Source: an uncultured Synechococcaceae cyanobacterium
Lineage (GTDB): Bacteria > Cyanobacteriota > Cyanobacteriia > PCC-6307 > Cyanobiaceae
Direction of reading: 5' to 3'
Length of the DNA: 47,237 nucleotides
Assembly: GCA_903907855.1 (NCBI GenBank)
Contig: CAIVPT010000272.1
Coordinates: 1 to 47,237, forward strand
Both the position numbers and the translations under genes were made by a program. Below the pieces are notes generated by a model. That model was given only the letters and a program-made list of their open reading frames with translations, did not search any database and was not told the DNA's origin. Shown here in pieces: positions 17,933 to 26,107 of this stretch; position 1 is the stretch's first letter, and every line of letters starts with the position of its first letter.

Positions 17933-18481
17933 ATGCACCTCCCACCCATGCCCCTGCATCCGCCCGCCGCCGCTCCACCAGGCCGCCACGGCTCCCTGCC
18001 AACCCGCACCAGCCTGGTGGGCCTGATGGTGGCGGCCACTCTCTGTCTTGTGCTGGCCCTGCCCGGCGTGGCCCTGGCGGCGATGGACTACGCGAAACAG
18101 GTGCTGATCGGCGCCGACTTCCACGGGGCCGACCTGCGCGGCGTCACCTTCAACCTCACGAACCTGCGCGACGCCGATCTGCACGACGCCGATCTCCGCG
18201 ACGCCAGCCTTTTTGGCGCCAAGTTGCAGGATGCCAATCTCTCCGGCACCGACCTGCGGGGCGCCACACTCGATTCGGCGATCCTGCAGGGCACGGATCT
18301 GCGCAACGCCCGGCTCGACGACGCCTTCGCCTTCAACACCCGTTTCCTCGACGTGCGCATCGAAGGAGCTGACTTCAGCGGGGTCCCCCTGCGGGGCGAT
18401 GCCCTGAAAAGCCTCTGCGCGGTGGCCTCCGGAACCAACCCCGTCAGCGGCAAGGAAACCCGTGACACATTGGACTGCTGA
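17933..18481 (+). CDS. Thylakoid-lumen type pentapeptide-repeat protein
   Basis: The product has a signal peptide ([16 protein letters not shown] then PGVALA) and a mature domain of about 20 pentapeptide repeats of the A(D/N)LXX type, for example [27 protein letters not shown] and [14 protein letters not shown], forming a right-handed beta helix. The C-terminal cap ends with [22 protein letters not shown], whose two cysteines could pair. This build matches the small lumenal pentapeptide proteins of cyanobacteria and chloroplasts, of unknown function. ATGs at 17933 and 17948 are both possible starts; I chose the first, which has GAAG upstream. Confidence 0.85.
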   Translation: MHLPPMPLHPPAAAPPGRHGSLPTRTSLVGLMVAATLCLVLALPGVALAAMDYAKQVLIGADFHGADLRGVTFNLTNLRDADLHDADLRDASLFGAKLQDANLSGTDLRGATLDSAILQGTDLRNARLDDAFAFNTRFLDVRIEGADFSGVPLRGDALKSLCAVASGTNPVSGKETRDTLDC

Positions 18482-18496
18482 GCCCCTGCGCCGCCG

Positions 18497-18874
18497 ATGA
18501 GCCTCGATCCCCGCAGCCGCGAACGCCTGGAGGCCCTGGGCCGCCGCCTGCCCCAGCCCCTGCCGGCCCCCGTCGTGAAGCCCTCCGCCGCGCCGCGCCA
18601 TCGCCTCGAGGTGGAAGAGGACCCGGAGCAACTCTTTCGGGAACTGATGGCCGCCAGTCCGGACGGCAGCGTGCCGCCCCACCACCTGGAGCGCCTTCGC
18701 CAGCTCGAGGGGCAACGCAGCGTCCCCGCACCAGAGCCGGCGGCCCCTGGCCCAGGACCCCGGGGATCCCGTGCCCCGGGGGGCCGGCGCCCAAGCGCCG
18801 CCAGGGGCTCCGAGGACGGAGATCTCTACGCCATGTTTGCCGAGTTGCTGCTCGAGCAGGAAGGGGACGACTGA
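18497..18874 (+). CDS. Conserved-type hypothetical protein, low-complexity C-terminus
   Basis: A 125-residue soluble protein with no recognised domain. It has a basic, proline-rich N-terminus (RSRERLEALGRRLPQPLPAP), an acidic helix LEVEEDPEQLFRELMAAS, a helix PPHHLERLRQLEGQR, a glycine/arginine/proline linker and an acidic C-terminal helix DLYAMFAELLLEQEGDD. The two terminal helices look conserved and the linker does not. It lies 15 bases after the pentapeptide gene and may be cotranscribed with it. Confidence 0.65.
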   Translation: MSLDPRSRERLEALGRRLPQPLPAPVVKPSAAPRHRLEVEEDPEQLFRELMAASPDGSVPPHHLERLRQLEGQRSVPAPEPAAPGPGPRGSRAPGGRRPSAARGSEDGDLYAMFAELLLEQEGDD

Positions 18875-18898
18875 TCCCAGGGTTGGATTCTCTGCAGC

Positions 18899-19429
18899 TC
18901 AGCCGCGGCGGAAATGGCGCCGCAACTGGGCGGCCCAGTCGCCCGGGCGATCGCCCGGCCGCAGATCGGCGCGGAACATCGACGCAGCCAGCGGCCAGCC
19001 CCCGCGCCGCAGGGCCCCACCCAGGTGCAGGAGCACCGCCAGCCCCATCACCCCCCAGCCGCTCAGGTGCAGGCCGTAGACCAGCCCGCCGGTCGCCCCG
19101 TTGCGCACCTCGTCTTCCGCCATCAACAGACCGGTGCCCACGGAGAGCAACAGGGCCAGCAGGGGCAGCAGATTGGCCGTCTTACGCAGCCGCGCCCGGC
19201 CGACGGTGAGCGCGTAGGGCACGAACAGGGTGAGCAGCAACACCAGGGGCACCCCGAGGCTGCCGTGGACGTCAATCCAGTCGACGCCGCCGAAGTCGGC
19301 GGGGAGCCGGAACCAGCGCCCGTCGTGGATCCCCGCGATCACCAGGCCCGTGAGCCACAGGCCCGCCACCAGCAGGGCGGTGAGGAGGTGGAGCAGGCGC
19401 AGCAGGGACGGTTGGTAGGGACGGGCCAT
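18899..19429 (-). CDS. Cytochrome b561-type membrane protein
   Basis: A 176-residue protein with four or five hydrophobic helices and histidines placed as in diheme b561 / Ni-Fe-hydrogenase b-type cytochromes: LLRLLHLLTALLVAGLWLTG, DVHGSLGVPLVLLLTLF, LLPLLALLLSVGTGLLM and YGLHLSGWGVMGLAVLLHL. The His residues in helices one, two and four could bind two hemes. Partner and electron donor are unknown. It lies just downstream of the cation efflux gene on the same strand (34-base gap). Confidence 0.7.
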   Translation of the reverse strand: MARPYQPSLLRLLHLLTALLVAGLWLTGLVIAGIHDGRWFRLPADFGGVDWIDVHGSLGVPLVLLLTLFVPYALTVGRARLRKTANLLPLLALLLSVGTGLLMAEDEVRNGATGGLVYGLHLSGWGVMGLAVLLHLGGALRRGGWPLAASMFRADLRPGDRPGDWAAQLRRHFRRG

Positions 19430-19463
19430 GGCAGGACGGAGCGGGGGCAGGGGAGGGGCAGGC

Positions 19464-20429
19464 TCAGGGAGCGGCAGGCTCAGGGGGGGGGTCGAGCTGG
19501 ATCGTGGTGTGGGCGATTCCGAGCCGCGCCAGCCGCGCCTTGGCCTGGTGCAGCAGTTCCATGTCGTCGCGGCCGATCGGCTGCCGCTTCAGATGGGCGG
19601 TGAGGGCATTCTGGGAGGTGCTCATCGCCCAGATGTGCAGATGGTGCACATCCACCACCCCCGGCAGACTCCGTAACGCGGCTTCCACCTCGTGGGGATC
19701 GATGCCGCGGGGTACCCCGTCGAGAACAATCCTCAGGGATTCCCGCAGCAGGCTCCAGCCGCTGGCCGCCACCGCCAGTCCCACACCGATGGCGGTGAGT
19801 GCGTCGAGCGCATTCCAGCCGGTGACCCGCACCAGCACGGCGCTGGCGAGCACGGCGGCCGACACCGCGGCATCGGTGAGCAGGTGAACCACCGCCGCCC
19901 GTCGGTTGAGATCGTGGGGGTGGCCCTGGCCGAACAGCCGTGCCGACAGCAGGTTCACCACGATGCCTGCGGTGGCCGCCGCCGCCACCGGACCGCTCAC
20001 CATCGGCACCGGCTCCCGCAGCCGTTGCAGCCCCTCCACCACCAGCACGGCCGCCGCCATCAGGATCAACACCGCATTGAGCAACGAGGCCAGCTGGGTG
20101 CCACGGCCGAAGCCATAGGTGAAGCGGGGGGTGGCCGGCCGGGTGCTGAGCCGCTCGGCCCCCCAGCCCAGCAGCAGGCCGGCCACATCGCCAAGGTTGT
20201 GGATGGCGTCGCCGATCAAGGCGAGGGAGCCGAAGGCCATGCCGAAGGCCAGCTGCAGGCCAGACAGGCAGCTGTTGAGCACGATGCTCCAGCGAAACGC
20301 GGCCGGGGAACCGGCGCGATGCTCGTGCTGGTGGCGATGGGAGCGGCGCTGCTCTGCCACCGCCGGATGCTCCGGCCCCGCGAGCGGCCCGGGCGGCGGC
20401 GCGGGAGGGGACGAGGGGGGAGGCTCCAT
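19464..20429 (-). CDS. Cation diffusion facilitator (CDF) family transporter
   Basis: A 321-residue six-helix metal/proton antiporter, most likely for Zn2+ or Co2+. The cytoplasmic N-terminus has a histidine-rich HRHQHEH segment, a probable metal-sensing or chaperoning site. The transport-site motifs are visible: DAIHNLGD in helix two and HLLTDAAVS in helix five. The C-terminal domain (about 225-315) contains VPRGIDPHEVEAALRSLPGV and DVHHLHIWAMS, the usual dimerisation and sensing fold. Metal choice is not certain from sequence alone. Confidence 0.92.
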   Translation of the reverse strand: MEPPPSSPPAPPPGPLAGPEHPAVAEQRRSHRHQHEHRAGSPAAFRWSIVLNSCLSGLQLAFGMAFGSLALIGDAIHNLGDVAGLLLGWGAERLSTRPATPRFTYGFGRGTQLASLLNAVLILMAAAVLVVEGLQRLREPVPMVSGPVAAAATAGIVVNLLSARLFGQGHPHDLNRRAAVVHLLTDAAVSAAVLASAVLVRVTGWNALDALTAIGVGLAVAASGWSLLRESLRIVLDGVPRGIDPHEVEAALRSLPGVVDVHHLHIWAMSTSQNALTAHLKRQPIGRDDMELLHQAKARLARLGIAHTTIQLDPPPEPAAP

Positions 20430-20506
20430 AGACCGGAAAAAGGGGCGGTGCAGCCAAGCCGATTGTGCCCGCGACGGCGGGAGCGCCCCACACCTCCCGA
20501 AACGCT

Positions 20507-20520
20507 AGTACAGATGAACT
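20507..20520 (+). promoter_or_regulatory. LexA-like SOS box upstream of umuC
   Basis: AGTACAGATGAACT matches the cyanobacterial LexA consensus RGTACNNNDGTWCB at 13 of 14 positions (A instead of T at position 11) and is a near palindrome of AGT(A/T)C and G(A/T)ACT half-sites. It ends at a TATCCT (20520-20525) that could be the -10 box, so a bound repressor would block transcription of the UmuC-like gene starting at 20547. The assignment rests on the consensus as I recall it. Confidence 0.65.
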
Positions 20521-20546
20521 ATCCTGGGTGGTCGTACGCGCCCGCC

Positions 20547-21866
20547 ATGCCCCCCCTCGCCCCGTCCTCGCGGGCGGCCTTCGTGCTGGTCGATGCCAAC
20601 AACTTCTATGCCTCCTGCGAGGCCGTGCTCGACCCCTCCCTGCGCCGCCGCCCGCTCGTCGTTCTCTCCAACAACGACGGCTGCATCGTGGCCCGCAGCG
20701 CCGAGGCCCGGGCGCTGGGCATCGCCATGGGCACCCCTTACTTCCAGGCCCGACGCACGCTCGAACGCCACGGCGTGCAGGTGCGCAGCTCCAACTACGC
20801 CCTCTACGCCGACATGAGCCAGCGGCTGATGGCCACCCTGGAGCACTGGCTGGAGGAGCTGGAGATCTATTCGATCGACGAAGCCTTCGGCCGGCTGCAC
20901 CGCCCCCGCTCCGCCCGTGGCACCTCCGCGGATCTGAGCGCCTGGGGGGAGGCGCTGCGCGCCGCCGTGCGGCGCGACCTGGGCCTGCCGGTGGCGGTGG
21001 GGATCGCCCCCACGAAAGTGCTCGCCAAGCTGGCCAACCGCATCGCCAAGCACCATCCCGAGCGGCGGTGGCAGGGGGTCTTCGATCTGGGGGCCGTGGA
21101 CGACCCCGATCCCTGGCTGGAGGCGGTGGCGGTGGAGGAGGTCTGGGGAATCGGCCGGACGTTGGCCCGCTGGTGCCGGTTGCGGGGCGTCCGCACCGCC
21201 CGCGAACTGCGCGATCTGCCCGCCGGCGAGCTGCGCCAGCGCTGCGGCGTGGTGGGCCTGCGGCTGCAGCGGGAACTGCAGGGATGGAGCTGTCTGCCCC
21301 TGGTGCGGCTACCACCGGCCCGCCAGGAAACCTGCGTGAGCCGCAGCTTCCGCCAGCCACTGCGCAGCGCCCAGGAACTGCGCGAGGCCGTGGCCACCTA
21401 CCTCAGCCGGGCCGCCGAGAAGCTGCGCCGCCAGCGGCAGCGCGCCGGCACCGTCACCGTCTTCGTGCGCACCAGCCCCTTTGACGGCCGGCCCTTCTAC
21501 AGCAACGCCGCCACCGTGCAGCTGGCCGTGCCCAGCGACGACACCGCCGTGCTGCTGGCCGCCGCCCTGCCGTTGGTGGAGCGGCTGTTCCGCCCCCACC
21601 GCCCCCTGCAGAAGGCCGGCGTACTCCTGCAAAATCTGCAGTCACGGGAAACGCTGCAGCACCACCTGCTGGTGCCCCGCAGCGAGGCCGAGCAGCGGCG
21701 CCGCGCCGCCCTGATGGCCGTGGTCGATGCCCTCAACCATCGCTACGGCCGTGGCACGGTGCAGTGGGCGGTCTGCGGGCTGCAACCGGGGTGGACCATG
21801 CGACGCTCCCGCCTGTCGCGCTCAGCCACCACCCGGCTGGGGGAGCTGCCGGTGGCCCGCGCCTGA
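20547..21866 (+). CDS. umuC: Y-family DNA polymerase, UmuC-like
   Basis: A 439-residue translesion polymerase resembling the catalytic subunit of DNA polymerase V. Catalytic residues are visible in VDANNFYASCE (Asp16, with Phe-Tyr steric gate) and YSIDEAFG (Asp111, Glu112). LSNNDGCIVARS, GIAPTKVLAKLANR and EVWGIGRTLARWCRLRGV (helix-hairpin-helix) follow. The little-finger domain spans about 245-380, and a C-terminal DUF4113-like tail contains RYGRGTVQWAVCG and WTMRRSRLS. The ATG at 20547 is preferred because an in-frame ATG at 20514 lies inside the LexA-like box. No umuD gene is adjacent. Confidence 0.92.
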   Translation: MPPLAPSSRAAFVLVDANNFYASCEAVLDPSLRRRPLVVLSNNDGCIVARSAEARALGIAMGTPYFQARRTLERHGVQVRSSNYALYADMSQRLMATLEHWLEELEIYSIDEAFGRLHRPRSARGTSADLSAWGEALRAAVRRDLGLPVAVGIAPTKVLAKLANRIAKHHPERRWQGVFDLGAVDDPDPWLEAVAVEEVWGIGRTLARWCRLRGVRTARELRDLPAGELRQRCGVVGLRLQRELQGWSCLPLVRLPPARQETCVSRSFRQPLRSAQELREAVATYLSRAAEKLRRQRQRAGTVTVFVRTSPFDGRPFYSNAATVQLAVPSDDTAVLLAAALPLVERLFRPHRPLQKAGVLLQNLQSRETLQHHLLVPRSEAEQRRRAALMAVVDALNHRYGRGTVQWAVCGLQPGWTMRRSRLSRSATTRLGELPVARA

Positions 21867-21880
21867 GGGGGCCTCAGGCG
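21860..21880. terminator. Perfect hairpin holding the stops of umuC and the convergent gene
   Basis: CGCCTGAGG (21860-21868) and CCTCAGGCG (21872-21880) are perfect nine-base arms around a GGG loop. The umuC TGA and the stop of the convergent HpsJ-like gene both lie within it. There is no T-run on either side. It could terminate or stabilise both transcripts. Confidence 0.5.
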
Positions 21881-22731
21881 TCGTCGCCGGTACCGGCGGG
21901 GGGATCCTGGGGCGCCTCACCATCGTCCCCATCGCTGAGGGTGGTGATCCACTGCTCACTGATCGGCCCGCGTTCCCGGGAACCCTTACGGCTGCTGCTC
22001 AGGCGGTCGCGCACCTCCTCCGGAAGCCAGAGGAAGAGCTGAAGCAGCGTGGGCATGTCGTCACCGGTCCGACCGATGGCGCCGAAGCCGATGGCGTAGC
22101 CCAGGGAGGTGATGCCATCGAAGATGAAGAGCCGCAGGGCCGCCTGCAGACGGTCACTGCGTGCCTGCTGAGATCGGGTTTCCAGAGAACGCATCTGGGG
22201 GCGGATCTGGTTGAGCAGGATGGTGCGCACCTCGGAGATCGGCCGGGTGAAGTTGCCACGGAAATCGGGGGGCAGACCCGGCAACTGGGCGATGGCCTGG
22301 TTCAGGGCCTCCTGGGTCGGGGCCTTCTCGATCTCCAGGGCCACCCGCTGAATCTCGCGCAACTGGCGAGCCTCACCGCTGGTGGCCCTGCCCAGCTGGG
22401 TCATGCCGGCGCTGATCTGCAGGGGAATGAGCAGAAGAAAACCCAGGGAGGCGGCCAGGGCCAGCCGTCGCACCAACGTCAGCCGCCGATCCAGGGCCTC
22501 AGATTCGGGGTCGAAGCGTTGGGCGAAGACCAGCAACGCCGTCGCCACCAGCGGCACCGAGGCCGTACCCCGCAGGGAGTCTCCGAACTGCAGCTGCCAG
22601 GTGGGCTGCACAAGGGCGGGCGGCAGGAGCACCTTCATCTGAATCGCCAGAAACGCCACCAGCATTCCGATGGCTACCCCTTGACACACACCCGCCAGAT
22701 CGAGGTCCTCAGGGGGGAAGGACGATCGCAT
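21874..22731 (-). CDS. HpsJ-like multi-helix membrane protein
   Basis: A 285-residue membrane protein with helices near the N-terminus (VCQGVAIGMLVAFLAIQ, VPLVATALLVFAQRF, LALAASLGFLLLIPLQISAG), a coiled, charged middle of about 100 residues (LREIQRVALEIEKAPTQEAL, IRPQMRSLETRSQQARSDRL) and one more helix (LGYAIGFGAIG). The layout reminds me of the HpsJ family described in hormogonium polysaccharide loci, also widespread in unicellular cyanobacteria; this is a weak, memory-based match. ATG 22731 is preferred over a start 22 codons upstream. It ends in an acidic tail. Confidence 0.6.
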   Translation of the reverse strand: MRSSFPPEDLDLAGVCQGVAIGMLVAFLAIQMKVLLPPALVQPTWQLQFGDSLRGTASVPLVATALLVFAQRFDPESEALDRRLTLVRRLALAASLGFLLLIPLQISAGMTQLGRATSGEARQLREIQRVALEIEKAPTQEALNQAIAQLPGLPPDFRGNFTRPISEVRTILLNQIRPQMRSLETRSQQARSDRLQAALRLFIFDGITSLGYAIGFGAIGRTGDDMPTLLQLFLWLPEEVRDRLSSSRKGSRERGPISEQWITTLSDGDDGEAPQDPPAGTGDDA

Positions 22732-22846
22732 TGAACAAAAAAACGAAGCGACGCTCAGCGTGTACCAGAGGGCTGACCCGGTCGAGGCGTCGGGCACGCT
22801 TCAGGCATTGGCACAGAGAGCGCGGGGTGTGGGACGCAGGCGGTGC

Positions 22847-23842
22847 TTACAGACCGTCGAGGAGGCTGGCGATCTGGTTGCGGCCGTTGCCCTTGGCCAG
22901 CTGCAGGGCACTCTCGGCGCGCAGCAACAGATCGGTGAAGCGGCGATCGTGGGCAGCCAGGGCGCTGAGGCCCCCGCTGAGGTGGAGTTGCCAGTCGGAA
23001 TGGGTCCAGATCCCCACCATGGCGCGGGCGGCGTGGCGCAGGGCCTCCGCCTGGGCCATCGCCGCGTCCGGGTCGAGATCCACCAGCAGAAGGGCGAAGG
23101 CGCTGTCGCCAAGGCGGGCCGCGAAATCCTGCTCGCGCAGGAAGCCCCGCCCCAGACGCACCAGATCAGCAAGCAGCCGATCGCCGGCCTCATGCCCCCA
23201 GCGGCTGTTCACCTGCCGCAGGTTGTCGATGTCGAGCAGGAGCAGGGACAGGGGATGGCCTCCGGAGCGGGCACGGGCGAACTCGCGCTCACCGATCGCC
23301 AGGAAGCTCTGGCGGGTGGGAAGGCCGGTGACCGGGCAGAAACGGGCCAGACGACGCAGGTCGATTTCGCGCATCACCAACTCCGCCAGGAGCTGGAGCT
23401 GGTGGATCTGGGCCGGGTCGGGATGGTGGGACTCCTGGTCGATCACGCACAGCGTGCCGAGGTTGTGGCCATCGCTGCTGCGCAGCAGCGCCCCGGCATA
23501 AAAGCGGATATGGGGGGCGCCGGTGACCAGGGGATTGTTGGCAAAGCGCTCATCGAGCTGGGCATCGGGCACCACCAGCGGTCCGTCGCCCGCGATGGCG
23601 TGGGCGCAGAACGCCTGATCCCGGGGCGTTTCGCAGACATCCAGGCCGCGATGGCTGAGAAACCACTGGCGCTCTCCCTCCACCAGGGAGATCACGGCGA
23701 TCGGGGCATGAAAGATCGAGCGGGCCAGTTCGACGATGCGCTCAAAGTTCTCATCGCTGGCCATGCCGATCACGCCATGGCGCTCGAGATCGCGCTGCCG
23801 CTGCTCTTCATCGGCGGGAATCGGATAGGCGGGATAGGCCAC
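22847..23842 (-). CDS. GAF domain plus degenerate GGDEF domain protein
   Basis: A soluble two-domain signalling protein of about 331 residues. The N-terminal GAF domain has the lead-in YPIPADEEQRQRDLERHGVI and ISLVEGERQWFLSHRGLDVCETPRD-type residues, shown here in parts: QWFLSHRGLD and FCAHAIAGDGPLVVPDA. The GGDEF-like domain begins at FCPVTGLPTRQSFL and has LSLLLLDIDNLRQVNS, but the active-site loop reads RLGDSAFA where an active diguanylate cyclase has RxGGDEF. It is therefore probably catalytically dead. The start is uncertain: GTG 23842 was chosen because the extra residues from a TTG at 23950 look non-conserved. Confidence 0.82.
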   Translation of the reverse strand: MAYPAYPIPADEEQRQRDLERHGVIGMASDENFERIVELARSIFHAPIAVISLVEGERQWFLSHRGLDVCETPRDQAFCAHAIAGDGPLVVPDAQLDERFANNPLVTGAPHIRFYAGALLRSSDGHNLGTLCVIDQESHHPDPAQIHQLQLLAELVMREIDLRRLARFCPVTGLPTRQSFLAIGEREFARARSGGHPLSLLLLDIDNLRQVNSRWGHEAGDRLLADLVRLGRGFLREQDFAARLGDSAFALLLVDLDPDAAMAQAEALRHAARAMVGIWTHSDWQLHLSGGLSALAAHDRRFTDLLLRAESALQLAKGNGRNQIASLLDGL

Positions 23843-23980
23843 CAACGCCGGCTCAGCGGGGAAAGTGAAGCCTAGGAGCGGCAGGGCATGGAGCAGGGGT
23901 TCCCTTCCGGAATGGGGCAGCCTGGCCCACCCAACCGCTTGACGCGTCAAACCGCCCGGAGACTCACGCCGCCCGATGGT

Positions 23981-26029
23981 TCAGGCCGCCCGTTCGCCGT
24001 AGCTCGAGCAACGGCGCTGGTCAAGATCGCTGAGGTGGCGCCGCTCGGCGTAATACGACTCCTGGAAGCGCAGGGCGTCGGCGTTGAGCTGGGCGAAGAG
24101 GGCCTCGATCCGCTCCTCCATGTCGAGGGCCGCGGGCGGGGCTTCAGCAAGCTCCCCCTGCAGGAGCCGGGCGATGCAATGCTCCAGGGTGCGCAGGTTC
24201 TGGCTGCGCCACGCGTCCAGCAGGTGGCGACAGCGCTTCTCGGTGGCGAGGCGGGCCCGAAGGGCGATGGCACCGCGCAGCTGGAGCAGGGGCTGCTCCA
24301 GGGAGAGGCGCTGCAGTTCACTGGGCTGGAGCAGGGGCACGAGCCGGGCCTGCAGATCGCTCTCCTCCAGCAACAGTCGGTCGGAGAGGAGGCGGGGCAG
24401 GTCGAGATCGGCCAGTTCCGCGCCGGGATCCTCGCCGCGGTTCACAGCCTCCAGGCGGCCCACCCCGAGGTTGTCCTCCTCGATCTCACTGAGGGAGGCC
24501 CAGAGGCGCCGGTGGTGGCGCAGGGCGAAATCCTCCTGCTCCCACTCCCGCAACCAGCGGCGGATCTCGGGCCGTTGGCCGGGGCAGTGCAGGTAGAGGC
24601 GCAGCACCTCGGCCTCCGCCCGCTCCTGCACGGTGGTGGCGCCCGGAGCATCCCAGCGGGTGGCGCGGCCATGCCAGCGCTGCCCCTTCACCTGCTGGCG
24701 CAGGTCGTCCTCCAGCTGGCGGGCCAGGCGCGCCTGGCCTCCGGCGAGCCGCTCCGACACCTGCTGGAGGTAGCGACTGCGCACGGCGCTCTGGGGCAGC
24801 CGCGCCAGCAGGGCCACCAGGGCCGTGACCGCGTGCTGAAACTGGTCGGCCTGCGCCAGGTCGCGGCCGGCGAGCACCTGCTCGATCTGCCAGTCCAGCC
24901 AGAGCGGTGCCTGATCCAGCAGGGCGCGGTAGTCGCCGGGGCCGTGCTCGCGCAGGAATTCGTCGGGGTCCTTGCCGGAGGGAAGATGCAGCACCCGCAG
25001 CTCCAGCTGGCCCTGGAGTGCCAGCTGCTCCACCTCGCCGATGGCCCGCTGGGCCGCACGCACGCCAGCGCCGTCGCTGTCGAAGTTGAGGATCAACCGC
25101 CGGCTGTCGCAGCAGCGGCAGATCTGGGTGATCTGGCGGCCGCTCAACGCGGTGCCCAGGGCCGCCACCGCGTTGCCGATGCCGGCCGCGTGCAGGGCGA
25201 TCACATCGAAATACCCCTCCACCACCACGGCCCGGTCGGCGCGGCGGATGGCATCGGCGGCCCGATCGAGACCGAACAGGTGCTTGCCTTTCTCAAACAC
25301 CTCCGTTTCCGGGGAGTTGAGGTACTTGGGCTCCCCCCCATCCAGCGCCCTGCCCCCAAAGGCGATCACACGCCCCTGGCGGTCGCGGATCGGCACCATC
25401 ACACGGTGGCGGAAACGGTCGTAGAAGCCGGTTCCGCCCTTGCGGGGCACCACCAGGCCGGCGGCCTCCAGAGCCTGGGGGGCCAGCCCCTCCACCTGCT
25501 GCAGATGGCGCAGCAGGCCGTCCCAGGCCTCGGGGGCATACCCGAGGCCGAAGGCGTCGATCGTGGCCTCGCTCAGGCCCCGCGAGTCGCGCAGGTAGGC
25601 CAGGGCCGCGGCGCCCTCCGGGGCGCGGAGCTGGGCGCGGAACCAGCCGGCCGCCAGGTTGAGCACCCGGTGCAGCTGCTCGCGGCGGCTCAGCTGCTGG
25701 CGGAGGCGCTCCTGCTGCGGCCCCTCCATGGTGTCGACCGGCACCTGATAGCGGCGCGCCAGCTCCAGCACCACCTCGCTGAAGCTGGTGCGCTGCAGCT
25801 CCATCAGGAACTTGATCGCATTGCCGCCGGCGCCGCAGGAGAAGCAGTAGTAGAACTGCTTGGCCGGCGAGACCGTCATCGACGGCGAGCTGTCGTCGTG
25901 GAAGGGGCAGATGCCCACGAACTCCCGCCCCTTCTTTTTGAGCACCACGTGCTCCCCCACCACGTCGACGATGTCGGCGCGCTCCTTGACGGCCTCGATC
26001 GTGCGCGGGTGGAGACGGGGCTGGACCAA
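23981..26029 (-). CDS. dnaG: DNA primase DnaG
   Basis: DnaG makes the RNA primers for both strands at the replication fork. The 682-residue product has the CHC2 zinc finger (Cys41, His44, Cys62, Cys65 in CPFHDD and YYCFSCGAGGN), the polymerase core with GFYDRFRHRVMVPIRD and VIAFGGRALD, and the TOPRIM motifs VVVEGYFDVIAL and LNFDSDGAG. The C-terminal helicase-binding domain follows a long helical stretch. The start is a TTG at 26029 giving VQPRLHPRTIEAVKERADIV, the N-terminus usual for picocyanobacterial primases; no ATG is available. It is divergent from the DMT permease. Confidence 0.95.
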   Translation of the reverse strand: MVQPRLHPRTIEAVKERADIVDVVGEHVVLKKKGREFVGICPFHDDSSPSMTVSPAKQFYYCFSCGAGGNAIKFLMELQRTSFSEVVLELARRYQVPVDTMEGPQQERLRQQLSRREQLHRVLNLAAGWFRAQLRAPEGAAALAYLRDSRGLSEATIDAFGLGYAPEAWDGLLRHLQQVEGLAPQALEAAGLVVPRKGGTGFYDRFRHRVMVPIRDRQGRVIAFGGRALDGGEPKYLNSPETEVFEKGKHLFGLDRAADAIRRADRAVVVEGYFDVIALHAAGIGNAVAALGTALSGRQITQICRCCDSRRLILNFDSDGAGVRAAQRAIGEVEQLALQGQLELRVLHLPSGKDPDEFLREHGPGDYRALLDQAPLWLDWQIEQVLAGRDLAQADQFQHAVTALVALLARLPQSAVRSRYLQQVSERLAGGQARLARQLEDDLRQQVKGQRWHGRATRWDAPGATTVQERAEAEVLRLYLHCPGQRPEIRRWLREWEQEDFALRHHRRLWASLSEIEEDNLGVGRLEAVNRGEDPGAELADLDLPRLLSDRLLLEESDLQARLVPLLQPSELQRLSLEQPLLQLRGAIALRARLATEKRCRHLLDAWRSQNLRTLEHCIARLLQGELAEAPPAALDMEERIEALFAQLNADALRFQESYYAERRHLSDLDQRRCSSYGERAA

Positions 26030-26107
26030 AGCGAGAAGAAAGGGGTGAGGAAAGCGGCGGATGCCGGCGAAGACGGAACCCGGAGCCGACCCTATCCCTG
26101 GTGGCGT

